A DNA stretch of 64,000 nt from Perognathus longimembris pacificus (GCF_023159225.1 NC_063174.1:42834191-42898190); one strand, 5' to 3'; positions 52,785 to 62,690 are shown, counted from the stretch's first letter. Notes: generated by a model from the sequence alone, not told the origin. A program made the numbers and translations.

Positions 52785-52803
52785 GAGCGCCCCCTGCTGG
52801 TCA
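52785..52803 (-). promoter_or_regulatory. CTCF-binding motif, near-ideal
   Basis: The plus strand reads GAGCGCCCCCTGCTGGTCA. Its reverse complement TGACCAGCAGGGGGCGCTC fits the CTCF core consensus at all informative positions, including upstream TG and downstream CGCT. It has the same orientation as the motif at 9224. It is probably an occupied site in many tissues, though that is inferred. Confidence 0.85.
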
Positions 52804-53024
52804 CATCCTCATTCTGCCTTGGAAACGAACTCAGGCTGCCAGGCCACCTCCAGCTCTAGCTTCAAGGACCTGGAATCCCAGAGCACTGGGATCTGAGCCT
52901 GATCAGGAGCCATGGCCACTGCTGATCTCATAACCTGGCACACCGCCATGCAGGCGCTTAGTCATGGCTGCTGGGTGCTTTACCCATCCAGATCATGGCA
53001 TCCATGCTAAATGCCCTCAAACTT

Positions 53025-53204
53025 TTGTGGCTCCAGTGTAGAGGATCCTGCTCACAGGCAAGAGGCTCTGAGTTCAAATTCCAGTACCACAAGTAAACGC
53101 AATCATTGTGCTAAGTGTGGCAATGCTCGCTCGTAATTCCAGCACTCTAGAAGCTGAGGCAGAAGGACAGCATGTTCAAGGCCAGCCTGGGCTACAATAG
53201 TGAG

Positions 53205-53268
<64 letters not shown>
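53025..53268 (+). mobile_element. ID-like fragment plus B1-like SINE with (GA)n tail
   Basis: A decayed ID-like unit (ggctctgagttcaaattcca near 53065) precedes a B1-like arm (ctcgctcgtaattccagcac, gttcaaggccagcctgggct). Its tail became about 29 GA units (53211-53268). Confidence 0.75.
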
Positions 53269-53271
<3 letters not shown>

Positions 53272-53344
53272 GGAAGAAAGGAAGGAATGAAGGGAGGAAA
53301 TGAGAGAGAAGAAAAATATCATTGTGCTGCAAATCTATTGAGAA

Positions 53345-53640
53345 AAAGGTGCCGTCAATGGCTTACTCCTGTAATCCTAGTTAGTCAGAAGACTGAGATC
53401 TAGAGGATCACAGTTAAAAGCTAGTCTGAGCAGAAAAGCCTGAGAGATTCCATCTCTAAAATAAGCAGCAAAAAGTTGGGCTGGAGGCATGGCTCAAGTG
53501 GTAAGTGTGCTTGATCCAGAAAGCTGAGCAAGAGCTCAAACCTCACCACCACCAAAACAAACACCAAGACAGGGCTAGAGGTGTAGCTCAGTGGTAGTAT
53601 ACTTGTATTGGGAGTCCCTGGGTTCACCTCCCCCACCCCA
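53345..53640 (+). mobile_element. Composite SINE followed by ID-like monomer
   Basis: The composite arm (gtgccgtcaatggcttactc; Geo 'ggaggcatggctcaagtggt') ends in a CCA-rich tail. A separate ID-like monomer (gctagaggtgtagctcagtg ... ccctgggttcacctccccca) follows at 53572-53640. Confidence 0.7.
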
Positions 53641-54179
53641 CACACACACTATGAATGGAAGGAAGGAGAAAAGAAGAGAGACAGAAGAAGGGAAGGGAAT
53701 ATCAAGATGGACAAAGATCATTTGTATTCCTCAAGGATCCTGGCTGAGAAGAAATGCCAAAGCATCACAACATACGCAGGAGTGACAAGAAAGTTGGTAT
53801 AAGCAGCTATGCCAGGACAAGAAGGAAGAGCCAGCCTTACTGAGCACTTAACCAACACTGGGGCTTTACAGGTGCTCAGCCTCAGACCAGACACATCAGG
53901 GCAGGGTAGTAATGGCAGCCTGGTGTAATGGTGGGTAGCTTTGGTGGACTGTCTTGAGGCTTGAGGGCAAGGGGCACAGACATTTCAGCAGCTGGACACC
54001 AGGTGCACACAAGCTACGTGGCAAGGAGCTGCTTAGTGGGCAGCTGGAGAGGGGGTTGGTTTGAGAGAGAAAGACTCACTGAGGCTGGAGGTCTTGGGAT
54101 AGGAGTGATATTGTTCCCTCCCCCCCCCCCCCCGCCCACCCCATGTCTCCTCAAGTTAAGGGCACCACCCTGGCGACAA

Positions 54180-54480
54180 GCTCCCCCCTTAATACAGCCT
54201 GAGCATTTTATCTCTGCGTTCCCCTCTGGAAGACTTGGTTTACAGATCCCAGCTCAATACCATTAGTGTGTATCTGCAGAGGCCCTTTGTAAAATTGATT
54301 AGAAAGTGGGCTTTGGCGTGTGGAGGGCGGGGGCGGGGCCGGCCTAATCGGATTTGAGCATGAGATGCTATCTAATTCTCTGCATCTAGCCACTGGCTTG
54401 GGGACCTCCCTAGGAGCTAGGGGCCCCCTAATTTGGTTTGCGAATACATTAGCCAAACAAGCTGAGGGACCTCCTTTAGG
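54180..54480 (+). promoter_or_regulatory. Candidate conserved non-coding element
   Basis: A repeat-free block combines a GC box (gggcgggggcggggccggcc at 54326-54345) with AT-rich motif-like segments such as 'gtaaaattgattagaaagtg' and 'acattagccaaacaagc'. The texture resembles developmental enhancers. Conservation was not tested. Confidence 0.3.
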
Positions 54481-54717
54481 GAGAGGGGTTTTGGGGGGTA
54501 AGGGAGGGGGAGGGGACCTGAGGAAGAGAAACTGTGCTTTGCACTGGTCTTGAGTGTGAACCCTACTGACCATTACCCTGGGCGAGTCCTTCTGATGTCC
54601 GATGTCTCTCCATCCCATCCGGGAGAAAGAAGCAGGCTTACAATGTAGTTTGTTGTTGCACTTTCGGTTTGCTATTTATTAAACCCCATGGGTGCCCATT
54701 TTACTTTTCATTTTCAG

Positions 54718-54958
54718 TCTTTTTATTTATTTATTTATTTTGGTCAGCCGTGGGGCTTGAACTCTAGGCTTGGGTGCTGTCCCTGAGCTCTTCAGCTCAA
54801 GGCTAGTGCTCTACCACTTGAGCCACAGCACCACTTCTTTTTTTTTTTTTAAACCTGTACTGGGTGAGGTTTGAACTCAAGTCTTGATCCTCAGATCTCA
54901 GCCTCGTGAGTAGCCGGGATTACAGGGGAAACCTACCAGGGCCTGCACCCAGCTTCAT
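54718..54958 (-). mobile_element. Composite SINE, reverse
   Basis: The (TTTA)n tail, reverse Geo (ctaccacttgagccacagca) and reverse 7SL-like arm (gagtagccgggattacaggg) with an internal T-run. Confidence 0.8.
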
Positions 54959-54973
54959 TTTTCAGTCTTAAAA

Positions 54974-55206
54974 AAGGTGCTGGGTGCCTGTGCTTCATGC
55001 CTGTAATCCTAGCTACTTAGGAAGCTGGGACCTGTAGTTTGAAGCCAGACCCAGCAGAAAAGTGTGTAAGATTATCTCCAACTAACCAGGAAAAATAATA
55101 AAAAGCTGCAAGTGGAGGTGTAGCTCAAGTGGTAGAGTGCCAGCCTTGAGTGAAAAAGCTGAAGGACAGCACTGACTCCCAGGGTTCAAACCCCAGTACC
55201 AGCATT

Positions 55207-55261
<55 letters not shown>
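54974..55261 (+). mobile_element. Composite SINE with (CA)n tail
   Basis: The 7SL-like arm (gctgggtgcctgtgcttcat), Geo arm (caagtggaggtgtagctcaa to caaaccccagtaccagc) and about 23 CA units (55216-55261). It faces the reverse SINE just upstream. Confidence 0.85.
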
Positions 55262-55263
<2 letters not shown>

Positions 55264-55422
55264 TAACACATTCACATGTATAATAATCAGAAAATCAAAC
55301 CTTACTGTAGCAGTGGTACATGTTGAAAATGAACTATACAACTTTTGGGTGTGTAAGAGAGGGAAAACCAGGAAAGACTGAGGGAAGGGGTGACATTGTC
55401 CAAGAAGAAATATACTCTCCCC

Positions 55423-55622
55423 GCCCCCCTGCCATTCCTGGGTCTTGAGTTCAGGACCTAAGCACTGTCCCTGGCTTCTTTTTTGCTCATGGCTAACACT
55501 ACCACTTGAGCTACTGTGCCATTTCCGGCTTTTTCTGTTTATGTCGTGCTGAGGAATCGAACCCAGGACTTCATGCATGCGAGGCAAGTGCTCTACCTAC
55601 TGCTAAGCCATATTCCCAGCCC
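55423..55622 (-). mobile_element. IDL-Geo SINE, reverse
   Basis: Reverse Geo (aagcactgtccctggcttct) and reverse ID-like monomer (gaatcgaacccaggacttca ... ccatattcccagccc). Confidence 0.85.
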
Positions 55623-55792
55623 CTGTGATCACCTTCCTAACAATAAAATTTTTTTTAAATGTTTAAATTTTTTAAAAGTTCAAGAAGAGACCATTTGGGA
55701 AGAAGAAAGAGACCAAGAGGACAGGAATCCAGATAGTAGTAGGAGGTGAATATGACTGATCAAAGTACCTTATATACAAGTATGAAAATGCT

Positions 55793-55915
55793 GTTGGTTA
55801 AGTGGAGATAAGTGTCTCCCAGAATTTCCTTCCTAAACTGCCTTCAAACCACAATCTTTAGACCTCCCGAAGCTTCCTGAGTAGCTAAAGTTATAGGCCT
55901 GAGCCGCCAGCGTGA
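55793..55915 (-). mobile_element. SINE 7SL-like arm, reverse
   Basis: The stretch 'ggttaagtggagataagtgt', 'cttcctgagtagctaaagtt' and 'aggcctgagccgccagcg' is a reverse 7SL-like arm. Confidence 0.7.
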
Positions 55916-56093
55916 GAGTTATGCTATTTTTAATAGCTAATCATTTAGAAAATCAATCTGTTTACATAATAATAAAATTGCATTGCACTGTTTGAAATAT
56001 AATGGGCTTAATGCCACACTACAGAAAAGCTGCTTGATAGACATTTCCCTTACCAGCTTAAATCAAGAGCTTGGGGTGTTTGTTTGTTTGTTT

Positions 56094-56262
56094 TTGAGCC
56101 AGACACCAGTGGCTTGCTCCTGTAATCCTAGCTCTTCAGGAGGCTGAGGCCTGGGTCGTAGTTTGAAGCCAGCCTGAGCAGGAAAGCGTGTAAGACTCTC
56201 AATTAGCCACCACCGCCACCACCTAAAGCAGGGCTGGAGGCATGACTCAAATGGCTACAGCT
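56094..56262 (+). mobile_element. Composite SINE, Geo arm truncated
   Basis: The 7SL-like arm (gccagacaccagtggcttgc) and linker are followed by a CCA-rich run and the start of Geo (ggctggaggcatgactcaaa). Confidence 0.75.
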
Positions 56263-56497
56263 CCCTGTGGAGCGAGCAACGCAAAATCCAAGAGCTTGGT
56301 TTTCCTTGATCCTCATTCCAATTTCTGAACATGGAACCAATGTCAGTCTTTCTTTGGCTCATGGACAGAGCACCTGCTGTTTGCCCGGCTATGTTCTGGG
56401 ACACAAGGGTGGGCCAGCCCGCCTGGATGGACTAATGATAAATGGAGGAATTGGCGGCACAACAGTCCAAGGGGTTGAGTTGGAGGGGGGAAACAAC

Positions 56498-56517
56498 AAC
56501 AACAACAACAACAACAG
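56498..56517. repeat. (CAA)n short tandem
   Basis: About seven CAA units. Confidence 0.9.
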
Positions 56518-56689
56518 ATGTCCTGTTCTCCAAGACCTCAGTTTCCATTCTGAGAAGTAAGGTTCTCCTTTTGTCATGTGGAAGACCTTGTGAGGGTCAG
56601 AACCGCTAAGCACCTTTCTTCTTCCTACCAGCACCAAGTGAGGACCCCCATCCTGCTCATGTACCCCTCCCAACCTCGCCCCAGCATGC

Positions 56690-56900
56690 CCGGAGCACCT
56701 CCTGTCCCCTCCCTCCCCCTCCTCCCCTTCTCTGCTTTCCTTTCCTCCCTTCATTCTCCTCTCCTCTCTTCTGTCTTGCCCCCTCCCTTCCTTTCCCTCT
56801 TCTCGACCTCTCCGCTCTCCTTTCCCTTCCCATTTCCTCTCCTCTCCTCTCTGCTATTCTCTTCCTTTCCCTCTTCCTTCTCGTCACGTTCTCTACTCCC
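56690..56900. repeat. Pyrimidine-rich tract
   Basis: About 200 bases of C and T in irregular CCCT/TTCC units with scattered purines. The matching minus-strand Arg/Glu-rich frames are by-products. Confidence 0.85.
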
Positions 56901-57008
56901 TCTGGGGGATTGAACCCAGACAGGCAGGGAGGCTACCCCTGAACTACGTCCCATTCTCCCATCAGACCTAGATCCTCTCTCTCTCCCTTTCTCTCTCATA
57001 TATACTTG

Positions 57009-57013
<5 letters not shown>

Positions 57014-57047
<34 letters not shown>
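57014..57047. repeat. (CA)n microsatellite
   Basis: About 17 CA units. Confidence 0.95.
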
Positions 57048-57053
<6 letters not shown>

Positions 57054-57084
57054 AGGAACCTAGGAACCGAATACTTCAGCCCCA

Positions 57085-57250
57085 CAAGGTACTGTAAATT
57101 CCTGAATTACCTAACACCTGATTATGGGGTGATTATTAGCTTTGCTTAAAGATTTTCCGTTTACTCAAGGATTAGCTGCGGGGTTCCTTTAAATAGCTAG
57201 CTTTGCTAAAGCTCTTGTAGTGCAAAGAAAGTCTGGGCAGGGAAGAAGAG
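57085..57250 (+). promoter_or_regulatory. Candidate conserved non-coding element
   Basis: Repeat-free, AT-rich sequence with motif-like segments 'ggggtgattattagctttgc', 'ctcaaggattagctgcgggg' and 'atagctagctttgctaaagc'. GGATTA in the second is an OTX/CRX-type core. Whether it is conserved needs alignment. Confidence 0.35.
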
Positions 57251-57447
57251 GCCAAACTTGTGAGGCAGGAAGCCTAAGCCCCTAGCCATTCATTCCCTCC
57301 AGGAGCTGGCCAGCCCTCCACACCCTGCCCAGCCCCAGCCCTGAGGTGGGGAACTCGTCTCATATCTAGCCAAGGGCTCCTCCCGACTCAGGCCAGTCAT
57401 CTGAGCGACCACCTTCCTAGGAAGCCTTCCCAGATGCCTGGCCCCCC

Positions 57448-57450
<3 letters not shown>

Positions 57451-57525
<75 letters not shown>
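57451..57525. repeat. (GT)n followed by (GA)n
   Basis: About 21 GT units, a short 'attaa', then about 14 GA units. This is a compound microsatellite. Confidence 0.97.
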
Positions 57526-57528
<3 letters not shown>

Positions 57529-57797
57529 CAGTCCCTCACTTGAAGACTCATTATCATCCAGTGGCCCTGTTGTCACAGTCACCTGCCCTGACCCGTTGTG
57601 TTTGACTGAGTAAATGTTGAGTACCTGCACTGAAGTGAAAGCACAGTAGCTACCCACCCTGGGGAGGGTGGGCCCAGCTGTTCTACCAGGCTCCCAGCTT
57701 CAGCATGGGTGGAGGAGGCAGGGGTGGGGTGACAGGGATGGGAAGTGCTGAGTTTGCTTCCCCCTCCCATGAATTTCCTCAAGTCCCTACCCACCCA

Positions 57798-57839
57798 GTC
57801 AGCACAGAAATAATCCAATTTTACTTGATTATGAGTCAT
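57798..57839 (+). promoter_or_regulatory. NRL half-site, CRX core and AP-1/MARE-like site
   Basis: GTCAGCA (57798-57804, NRL/MAF half-site), TAATCC (57811-57816, CRX core) and ATGAGTCAT (57831-57839, perfect AP-1 core) lie within 42 bases. NRL with CRX is the usual rod-photoreceptor combination, and Esrrb is reported to act in rods. Function here is inferred. Confidence 0.35.
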
Positions 57840-58329
57840 TACTTGGTACTGCTGTTTTCATCCCGCCCGCCCTCCCCGCGATTTGCTAGATTCCATTGAA
57901 CGGATTGATCCCCAAGATGCAGGTGGAATGGCTGGGTGGAACCCTCTCCCCCGCTGGGCTCTCCTTCGGTGGTGTGCAGAGCCCAGCCCTCCCCAGGCTC
58001 AGTGAGATCAGGTGCTGGGCGGTGGACTGGGAGCCCCGTGCCTGCCCCGCCTCTCTGGCTTGGTGCCCTGGGGGGTCCTTTGTTCATTTGCAGCCCACCT
58101 GGTCCCTGAGCTTGGCCAGGTGTGGTGGGAACCAGGGTGAGAGGCGGGGCGAGGATGAACACTAACTGCCTGAAGGAGCTGTGGGGTTCCGTCCAGTTCC
58201 ACGTGGGGGGGGTGTTGGGGGGAGGGAAGTATAGTGGTGCAGGCACCTACAGTGTGTTGGGACTCTGATGGTAGAGCAATTATTGAACAGGTTATAAACA
58301 GCTAGTGAATGTCTGAGGTTTTTGTTTGT

Positions 58330-58425
58330 TTGTTTTATTTTTGAGTCATGTAGCCAAGACTGGCCTCCAACTTAAGATCCTGGAGCTGGGATTACAGGCC
58401 AGCTCTACCACGACCAGCCCCAGAA
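58330..58425 (-). mobile_element. B1-like SINE fragment, reverse
   Basis: The stretch 'gtagccaagactggcctcca', 'gctgggattacaggccagct' and 'accacgaccagcccc' is a reverse B1-like arm with a T-rich tail. Confidence 0.65.
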
Positions 58426-58654
58426 TATCAAATTCTAAGAATGGCTGTAAAGGTGTCAATGATGAGGTTGCTGTAGACATAGTGGTTAGGGCGTCTTCCC
58501 AGAGGTAGGGACATCTCAGCAGAGACCTGATTGCCAGGAGGGAGCTGGCTATGTGGGATTCTGTGGAGCTAGTGCAAAGGCCTTGCGGCAACAATGGCAC
58601 ACTTGAGGACATTTTAAGACTGGCAGGAGCATGAGGTGAAGGGTGAGCTAAAAA

Positions 58655-58848
58655 AGAAAGCCTGAGTGGTAAGAGTGTTTGCCTAGCATGCATAAAGCCC
58701 TGGGTTCAATTCCTCAGTACCACATACAGAGAAAAAGCTGCAAGTGGTACTATGGCTCAAGGGGGTAGAGTGCTAGCCTTGAGCAAAAAGAGCTCAAGGA
58801 CAGTGCCTAGGTCCTGAGTTCAAGCCCCAGGACTGGCAATATACGTAT
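58655..58848 (+). mobile_element. IDL-Geo SINE, older copy
   Basis: The left monomer is 5'-truncated ('cctgagtggtaagagtgttt', 'gcctagcatgcataaagccc') and is followed by Geo (caagtggtactatggctcaa to caagccccaggactggc). Confidence 0.8.
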
Positions 58849-58984
58849 GAGCCTTAAAGTTCCATTTCCTATGAGGGGAACAGGAAATGCTTAACCTTTC
58901 CCCATTTCTCCTCCCTTCATCCTCCAATACTGAAAAATTCCTTCCTAAAACATATAAAAACAAACTTAAGAAAGAAAATATCAA

Positions 58985-59220
58985 CTGGATGCCAGTGGCT
59001 CATGCCTGCAATCCTAGATACTCAGGAGGCTGAGATCTGAGACTATCGGTTCTAGGCCAGCCTAGGCAGGAAGCTCATGAGATTCTTATTGCCAATAAAC
59101 TACCAAAAGAGCTGGAAATGCTATCGCTCACGTAGTATAGTGTTAACCTTGCACAAAAGAAGCTCAGGAATAGCGCCCAGGCCTTCAGTTCAAGTCCTAG
59201 GACTGGCACCAAAAAAGAAA
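58985..59220 (+). mobile_element. Composite SINE
   Basis: The 7SL-like arm (actggatgccagtggctcat) and Geo arm (gctggaaatgctatcgctca to caagtcctaggactggca) end in an A-rich tail. Confidence 0.85.
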
Positions 59221-59300
59221 AGAAAATATCTCATAAACTGGTAGGAGCTACAGTCACCCACTGTGCTGCAGGGTCAAAGATTTCAGGGAAACATCTGACC

Positions 59301-59508
59301 GCTTTTTTTTTTTTTTTTGGCCAGTCCTGGGCTTGGACTCAGGGCCTGAGCACTGTCCCTGGCTTCTTTTTGCTCAAGGCTAGCACTCTGCCACTTGAGC
59401 CACAGCGCCACTTCTGGCTGTTTTCTGTATATATGGTGCTGGGGAATTGAACCCAGGGCCTCATGTATACGAGGCAAGCACTCTTGCCACTAGGCCATAT
59501 CCCCAGCC
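59301..59508 (-). mobile_element. IDL-Geo SINE, reverse, young copy
   Basis: Poly-T, reverse Geo (cttggactcagggcctgagc) and reverse ID-like monomer ending 'ggccatatccccagcc'. It is flanked by CATCTGACC at 59292-59300 and 59509-59517. Confidence 0.9.
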
Positions 59509-59659
59509 CATCTGACCACATTTTAATACCTACGGTGCTGTCACCCTGTAGCTCCTTCCCTCCCCTCTTCCCAGCCTCTAGGGGCCACTCTTTTGTCAGT
59601 TCACATTCCACACAGGAATGGAAATGTGTGGCAACTGACACTGTCTTCTCCTTTTACCT

Positions 59660-60380
59660 CGGTGCTCCAAATGAAAGGATCTCATTTTTGATGGCCCAGT
59701 AATATTCCATTGTGTATCGATACATTTTCTTAACCTATCCACATGGATGGACACTTTGGTTGTTTCCATGTTGTAGCTATTGAGAACAGTGTACTGATAA
59801 ATATGGGCATGCAGACATCTATTTGACATACTAATATTGTATCCTTTGGATAGATGCCCACTATTGGTAAAGCAGACTCATCAGTAGTACTACAGTATGA
59901 AACTTCATATTGTTAGTTTTTCTAGAAAGGAGATAATAGGGGCTGGAAATGTGGCTTAGTGGTAGAGCGCTTGCCTAGCATGCATAAAGCTCTGGGTTTG
60001 ATTCTTCAGTACCACATACACAGAAAAATCCAGAAGTGGGGCTGTGGCTCAAGTGGTAGAGCACTAACCTTGAGTAAAGGTAACAGTTTGCATTCCTACC
60101 ACAGTATAAGCCTTCCCCATTCTCCCTGTTAGCTTCTGTCCTTTTGCTGCTTACCTCTCTGGCTTGAGTCCATGGATCATTTGTGGGTTTGATTTGCTTT
60201 TCTTAGTCAATGGTGATGTTAAATCTTTTTTTTTTCATATATCTGTTAGGCATTTGTCACTTTTCCTTTGAGAAAAGTCTATTCAGATAGCGTGCCCGTT
60301 TTTACTTTGATTATTTGGGTATTTTAAACTGTTCTTCGACTTAGGTTTCTAATTTCTTGAACACTATTTATTAGAGCAGT
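59660..60380 (-). mobile_element. LINE-1 3' end, reverse, split by a SINE
   Basis: The plus strand shows the reverse complement of a mammalian L1 3' end: 'cagtaatattccattgtgta', 'ggatggacactttggttgtt', 'gaacagtgtactgataaata', 'gatagatgcccactattgg'. After a gap it resumes with 'acagtttgcattcctaccac' and 'gagaaaagtctattcagata'. The gap at about 59939-60075 is an IDL-Geo copy. Confidence 0.75.
59939..60075 (+). mobile_element. IDL-Geo SINE nested in LINE-1
   Basis: An older-type ID-like monomer (ctggaaatgtggcttagtgg, ttgcctagcatgcataaagc) and the first half of Geo (ccagaagtggggctgtggct). It is 3'-truncated at 'cttgagtaaagg'. No clear target-site duplication is visible. Confidence 0.85.
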
Positions 60381-60507
60381 TTGGGCTGTATAGAAATGTG
60401 CCTGGGCAACACAGACTTCCCACTAACCTTGCCCAATCTTCCCTTCTGCTGACATCTTACATTACTACCATGGTAGTCTGACTGGTCACGCTAAGAAACA
60501 GACCTTA

Positions 60508-60745
60508 AAGTTGGGCACCAGTGGCTCACGCCTATAATCCTAGCTACCCAGGAGGCTGAGATCTGAGGATGGTGGTTGAAAGCCAGCCCAGGCAGGAAAA
60601 ATCCCTGAGACTCTTACCTCCAATTAACCACCCAAAAAGCCAGAAGTGGAGCTGTGATTCTAGTGGTACTTCACTAGCCTTGAGCACAAAAGCTCAGGGA
60701 CAGTATCCAGCCCCTGAGTTCAAGCCCTAGGACTGGAACCAGAAA
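60508..60745 (+). mobile_element. Composite SINE
   Basis: The 7SL-like arm (gttgggcaccagtggctcac) and Geo arm (agaagtggagctgtgattct to caagccctaggactggaacc) end in an A-rich tail. Confidence 0.87.
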
Positions 60746-60749
60746 GAAA

Positions 60750-62045
60750 AGAAAAAGGAACAGATCTTGACCCATCACTGTGAACTAAGGCCTCCAACTT
60801 TATTCAGATTTCATTGATTTTTCTAATGTCCTCTTCAGCCCGGATCTGTGGGGGAGCATTTACTTGTCATGTGTCTTTATTCTCCTCTGGTCTGTGGTAT
60901 TTTTTCAGACTTCCTTAGTTTGGGCAAGTTTAAGGCATGCTGGCCAGGTATTTTACTTCATGTTCAGTTCTCATTTAGGATCCTGGTGTTGAGAGGCTAT
61001 GAGATGCTGGGACTGGGCTTAGAATTCAGAAGCTGGGGTAGGTGGACTGAGATGAGGGGGGTGGGGTGTCTAGGTTTCAATCCTGGCTCTGCCTCCAACC
61101 CAATAAGCCTCAGGAACAAGGACTCTGTCCATTCTCAGCCCCTCCATCTTTCAGGGCCAGCCTGGTGAGGGGTAGCTGGGAGGAGGACCCCCCACCCCAA
61201 CTGCTTAAAAACCCTTGGGTTTCACCAGCAGTGGCTACAGGAAGAGATGTCTATTTCCTCTCGAAGGAACGAGGGCTGTGAACAGCCAGAGGGAGGCAGT
61301 GGCCCTGAGCTGCAAAGCTTTTGCAGATGACTGACAGGCTGCTGTGGTCCTCACCCCAGTAATCTTGTCTTACAGACAATCATCTGGGACACAGAGAACA
61401 TGGAGAATGTGGAGGGGCCCAGGAGGGGAGGAAGGAGAAGACCACGGTGGATGTGGAGGCTGGGGTGCCGGCCAGTGGGTGGAGGGAGGCAGCTCTGGGT
61501 GCTGTAGGCAGAGCCCTGCCATGGCCGGATGTGGGACTGGAGATTGGAGTTATGGATTCTTAGTCATCACAGTGACCTCAGGCCATTGTGTTCAGCCAGT
61601 GTTTCATTCTGTAATGTGGACTTGTTCATTTTTAATTTTCCTTTTGGTGATTTCATTGTTAACTCTTGTGTTATCTGTGAAATTAGAACGCGCCAGGGAG
61701 CACACAGTGTGGAGCTTCCTGGTCAAGCTGGGGGAGAGGCTTCCTTCCAGAGCTGCTGTGAGTCGCCCCCACAGCCCTCCAGCAGAGGATCCCAAACGGA
61801 AGTGGAAGGATACAACAGACCCAACAACTGACTGCGTGAAGGACACACAGCTCTGGAGCTGGAGCTAAGCCCAGCCCTTGTCTGGACTCTTTGTACCAGG
61901 CATAGTAAGAGCTCAGAAGATCACTCATGCTGTTTATTAAGAATAACTTTCTAGCCTGAAATGTAAATTATGAAATTAATTCCACCCTTGACAGGAGTGC
62001 TGAGAGGCCAGGGTTCTAAGTATGTAAACTAATAGTTCTGGTAGA
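60750..62045 (+). other. Intron 1, no exon recognised
   Basis: About 1.3 kb. A MIR-like trace (gtttcaatcctggctctgcc at 61074-61093) is visible. The 174-residue frame at 61344-61868 shows no recognised family and is not supported as a gene. Confidence 0.4.
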
Positions 62046-62047
62046 AG

Positions 62048-62049
<2 letters not shown>

Positions 62050-62096
<47 letters not shown>
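62050..62096. repeat. (GT)n microsatellite
   Basis: About 23 GT units. Confidence 0.97.
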
Positions 62097-62255
62097 GGGG
62101 TGCACATGAAGTTAGTACACTATGAGAACAAAGAACAAAGCAATCTGGGTGCTCAGCCCCAGAGCCAAAATTTGACCTCAGCTCAGCCAAAGCACACGGG
62201 TTAGAGGGGTAGCTCCGGGGATCTGTGGGTGTTGTGCCTTTAATATTGGGAGTTC

Positions 62256-62690
62256 CTAAGCTGGGCTTTCACACCTGTCATCCCAGCCTGTTAGGAGACT
62301 GAAATCTGAGGATCACAGTTCGAAGCAAGGCCAGGGAAGGAAAGTCCCTGAGACTCTTATCTCCAATTAGCCACAAAAAGCTAAATGTGGTGCTGTGACT
62401 GAAGCGATAGAGTGCTAGACTTGAGTGTGTGCAAAAGCGCCAACAGGGGGCTGGGGATATAGCCTAGTGGCAAGAGTGCCTGCCTCGGATACAAGAGGCC
62501 CTAGGTTCGATTCCCCAGCACCACATATACAGAAAACGGCCAGAAGCGGCGCTGTGGCTCAAGTGGCAGAGTGCTAGCCTTGAGCGGGAAGAAGCCAGGG
62601 ACAGTGCTCAGGCCCTGAGTCCAAGGCCCAGGACTGGCCAAAAAAAAAAGCGCCAACAGCACCTAGGCCCAGAGTTAAAGCCTGTCATCT
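62256..62690 (+). mobile_element. Composite SINE interrupted by a young IDL-Geo copy
   Basis: The 7SL-like arm (aagctgggctttcacacctg) and Geo arm (atgtggtgctgtgactgaag) run to 62446 and resume after 62659 ('cacctaggcccagagttaaa'). The break is the IDL-Geo insertion. Confidence 0.85.
62447..62645 (+). mobile_element. IDL-Geo SINE nested in a SINE, 14-bp TSD
   Basis: A complete young dimer with exact flanks AAAAGCGCCAACAG (62433-62446 and 62646-62659). The insertion lies inside the internal A-rich part of an older Geo arm. Confidence 0.93.

Larger units (their letters stand above)
51610..53020 (+). other. Intron 1, unique sequence around a CTCF motif
   Basis: About 1.4 kb without SINEs. It contains a 19-base tandem duplication at 52130, a GT-rich stretch at about 52318-52380 and the CTCF motif at 52785. 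No exon was recognised. Confidence 0.45.

Noticed and set aside
14417..55261. Regularly repeated tracts considered as CRISPR-like arrays
   Set aside because: All are simple tandem microsatellites without unique spacers, in an obviously mammalian context.
61344..61868. 174-residue plus-strand frame considered as a possible exon
   Set aside because: No family match, no clear splice signals, and it contains a MIR-like neighbourhood.
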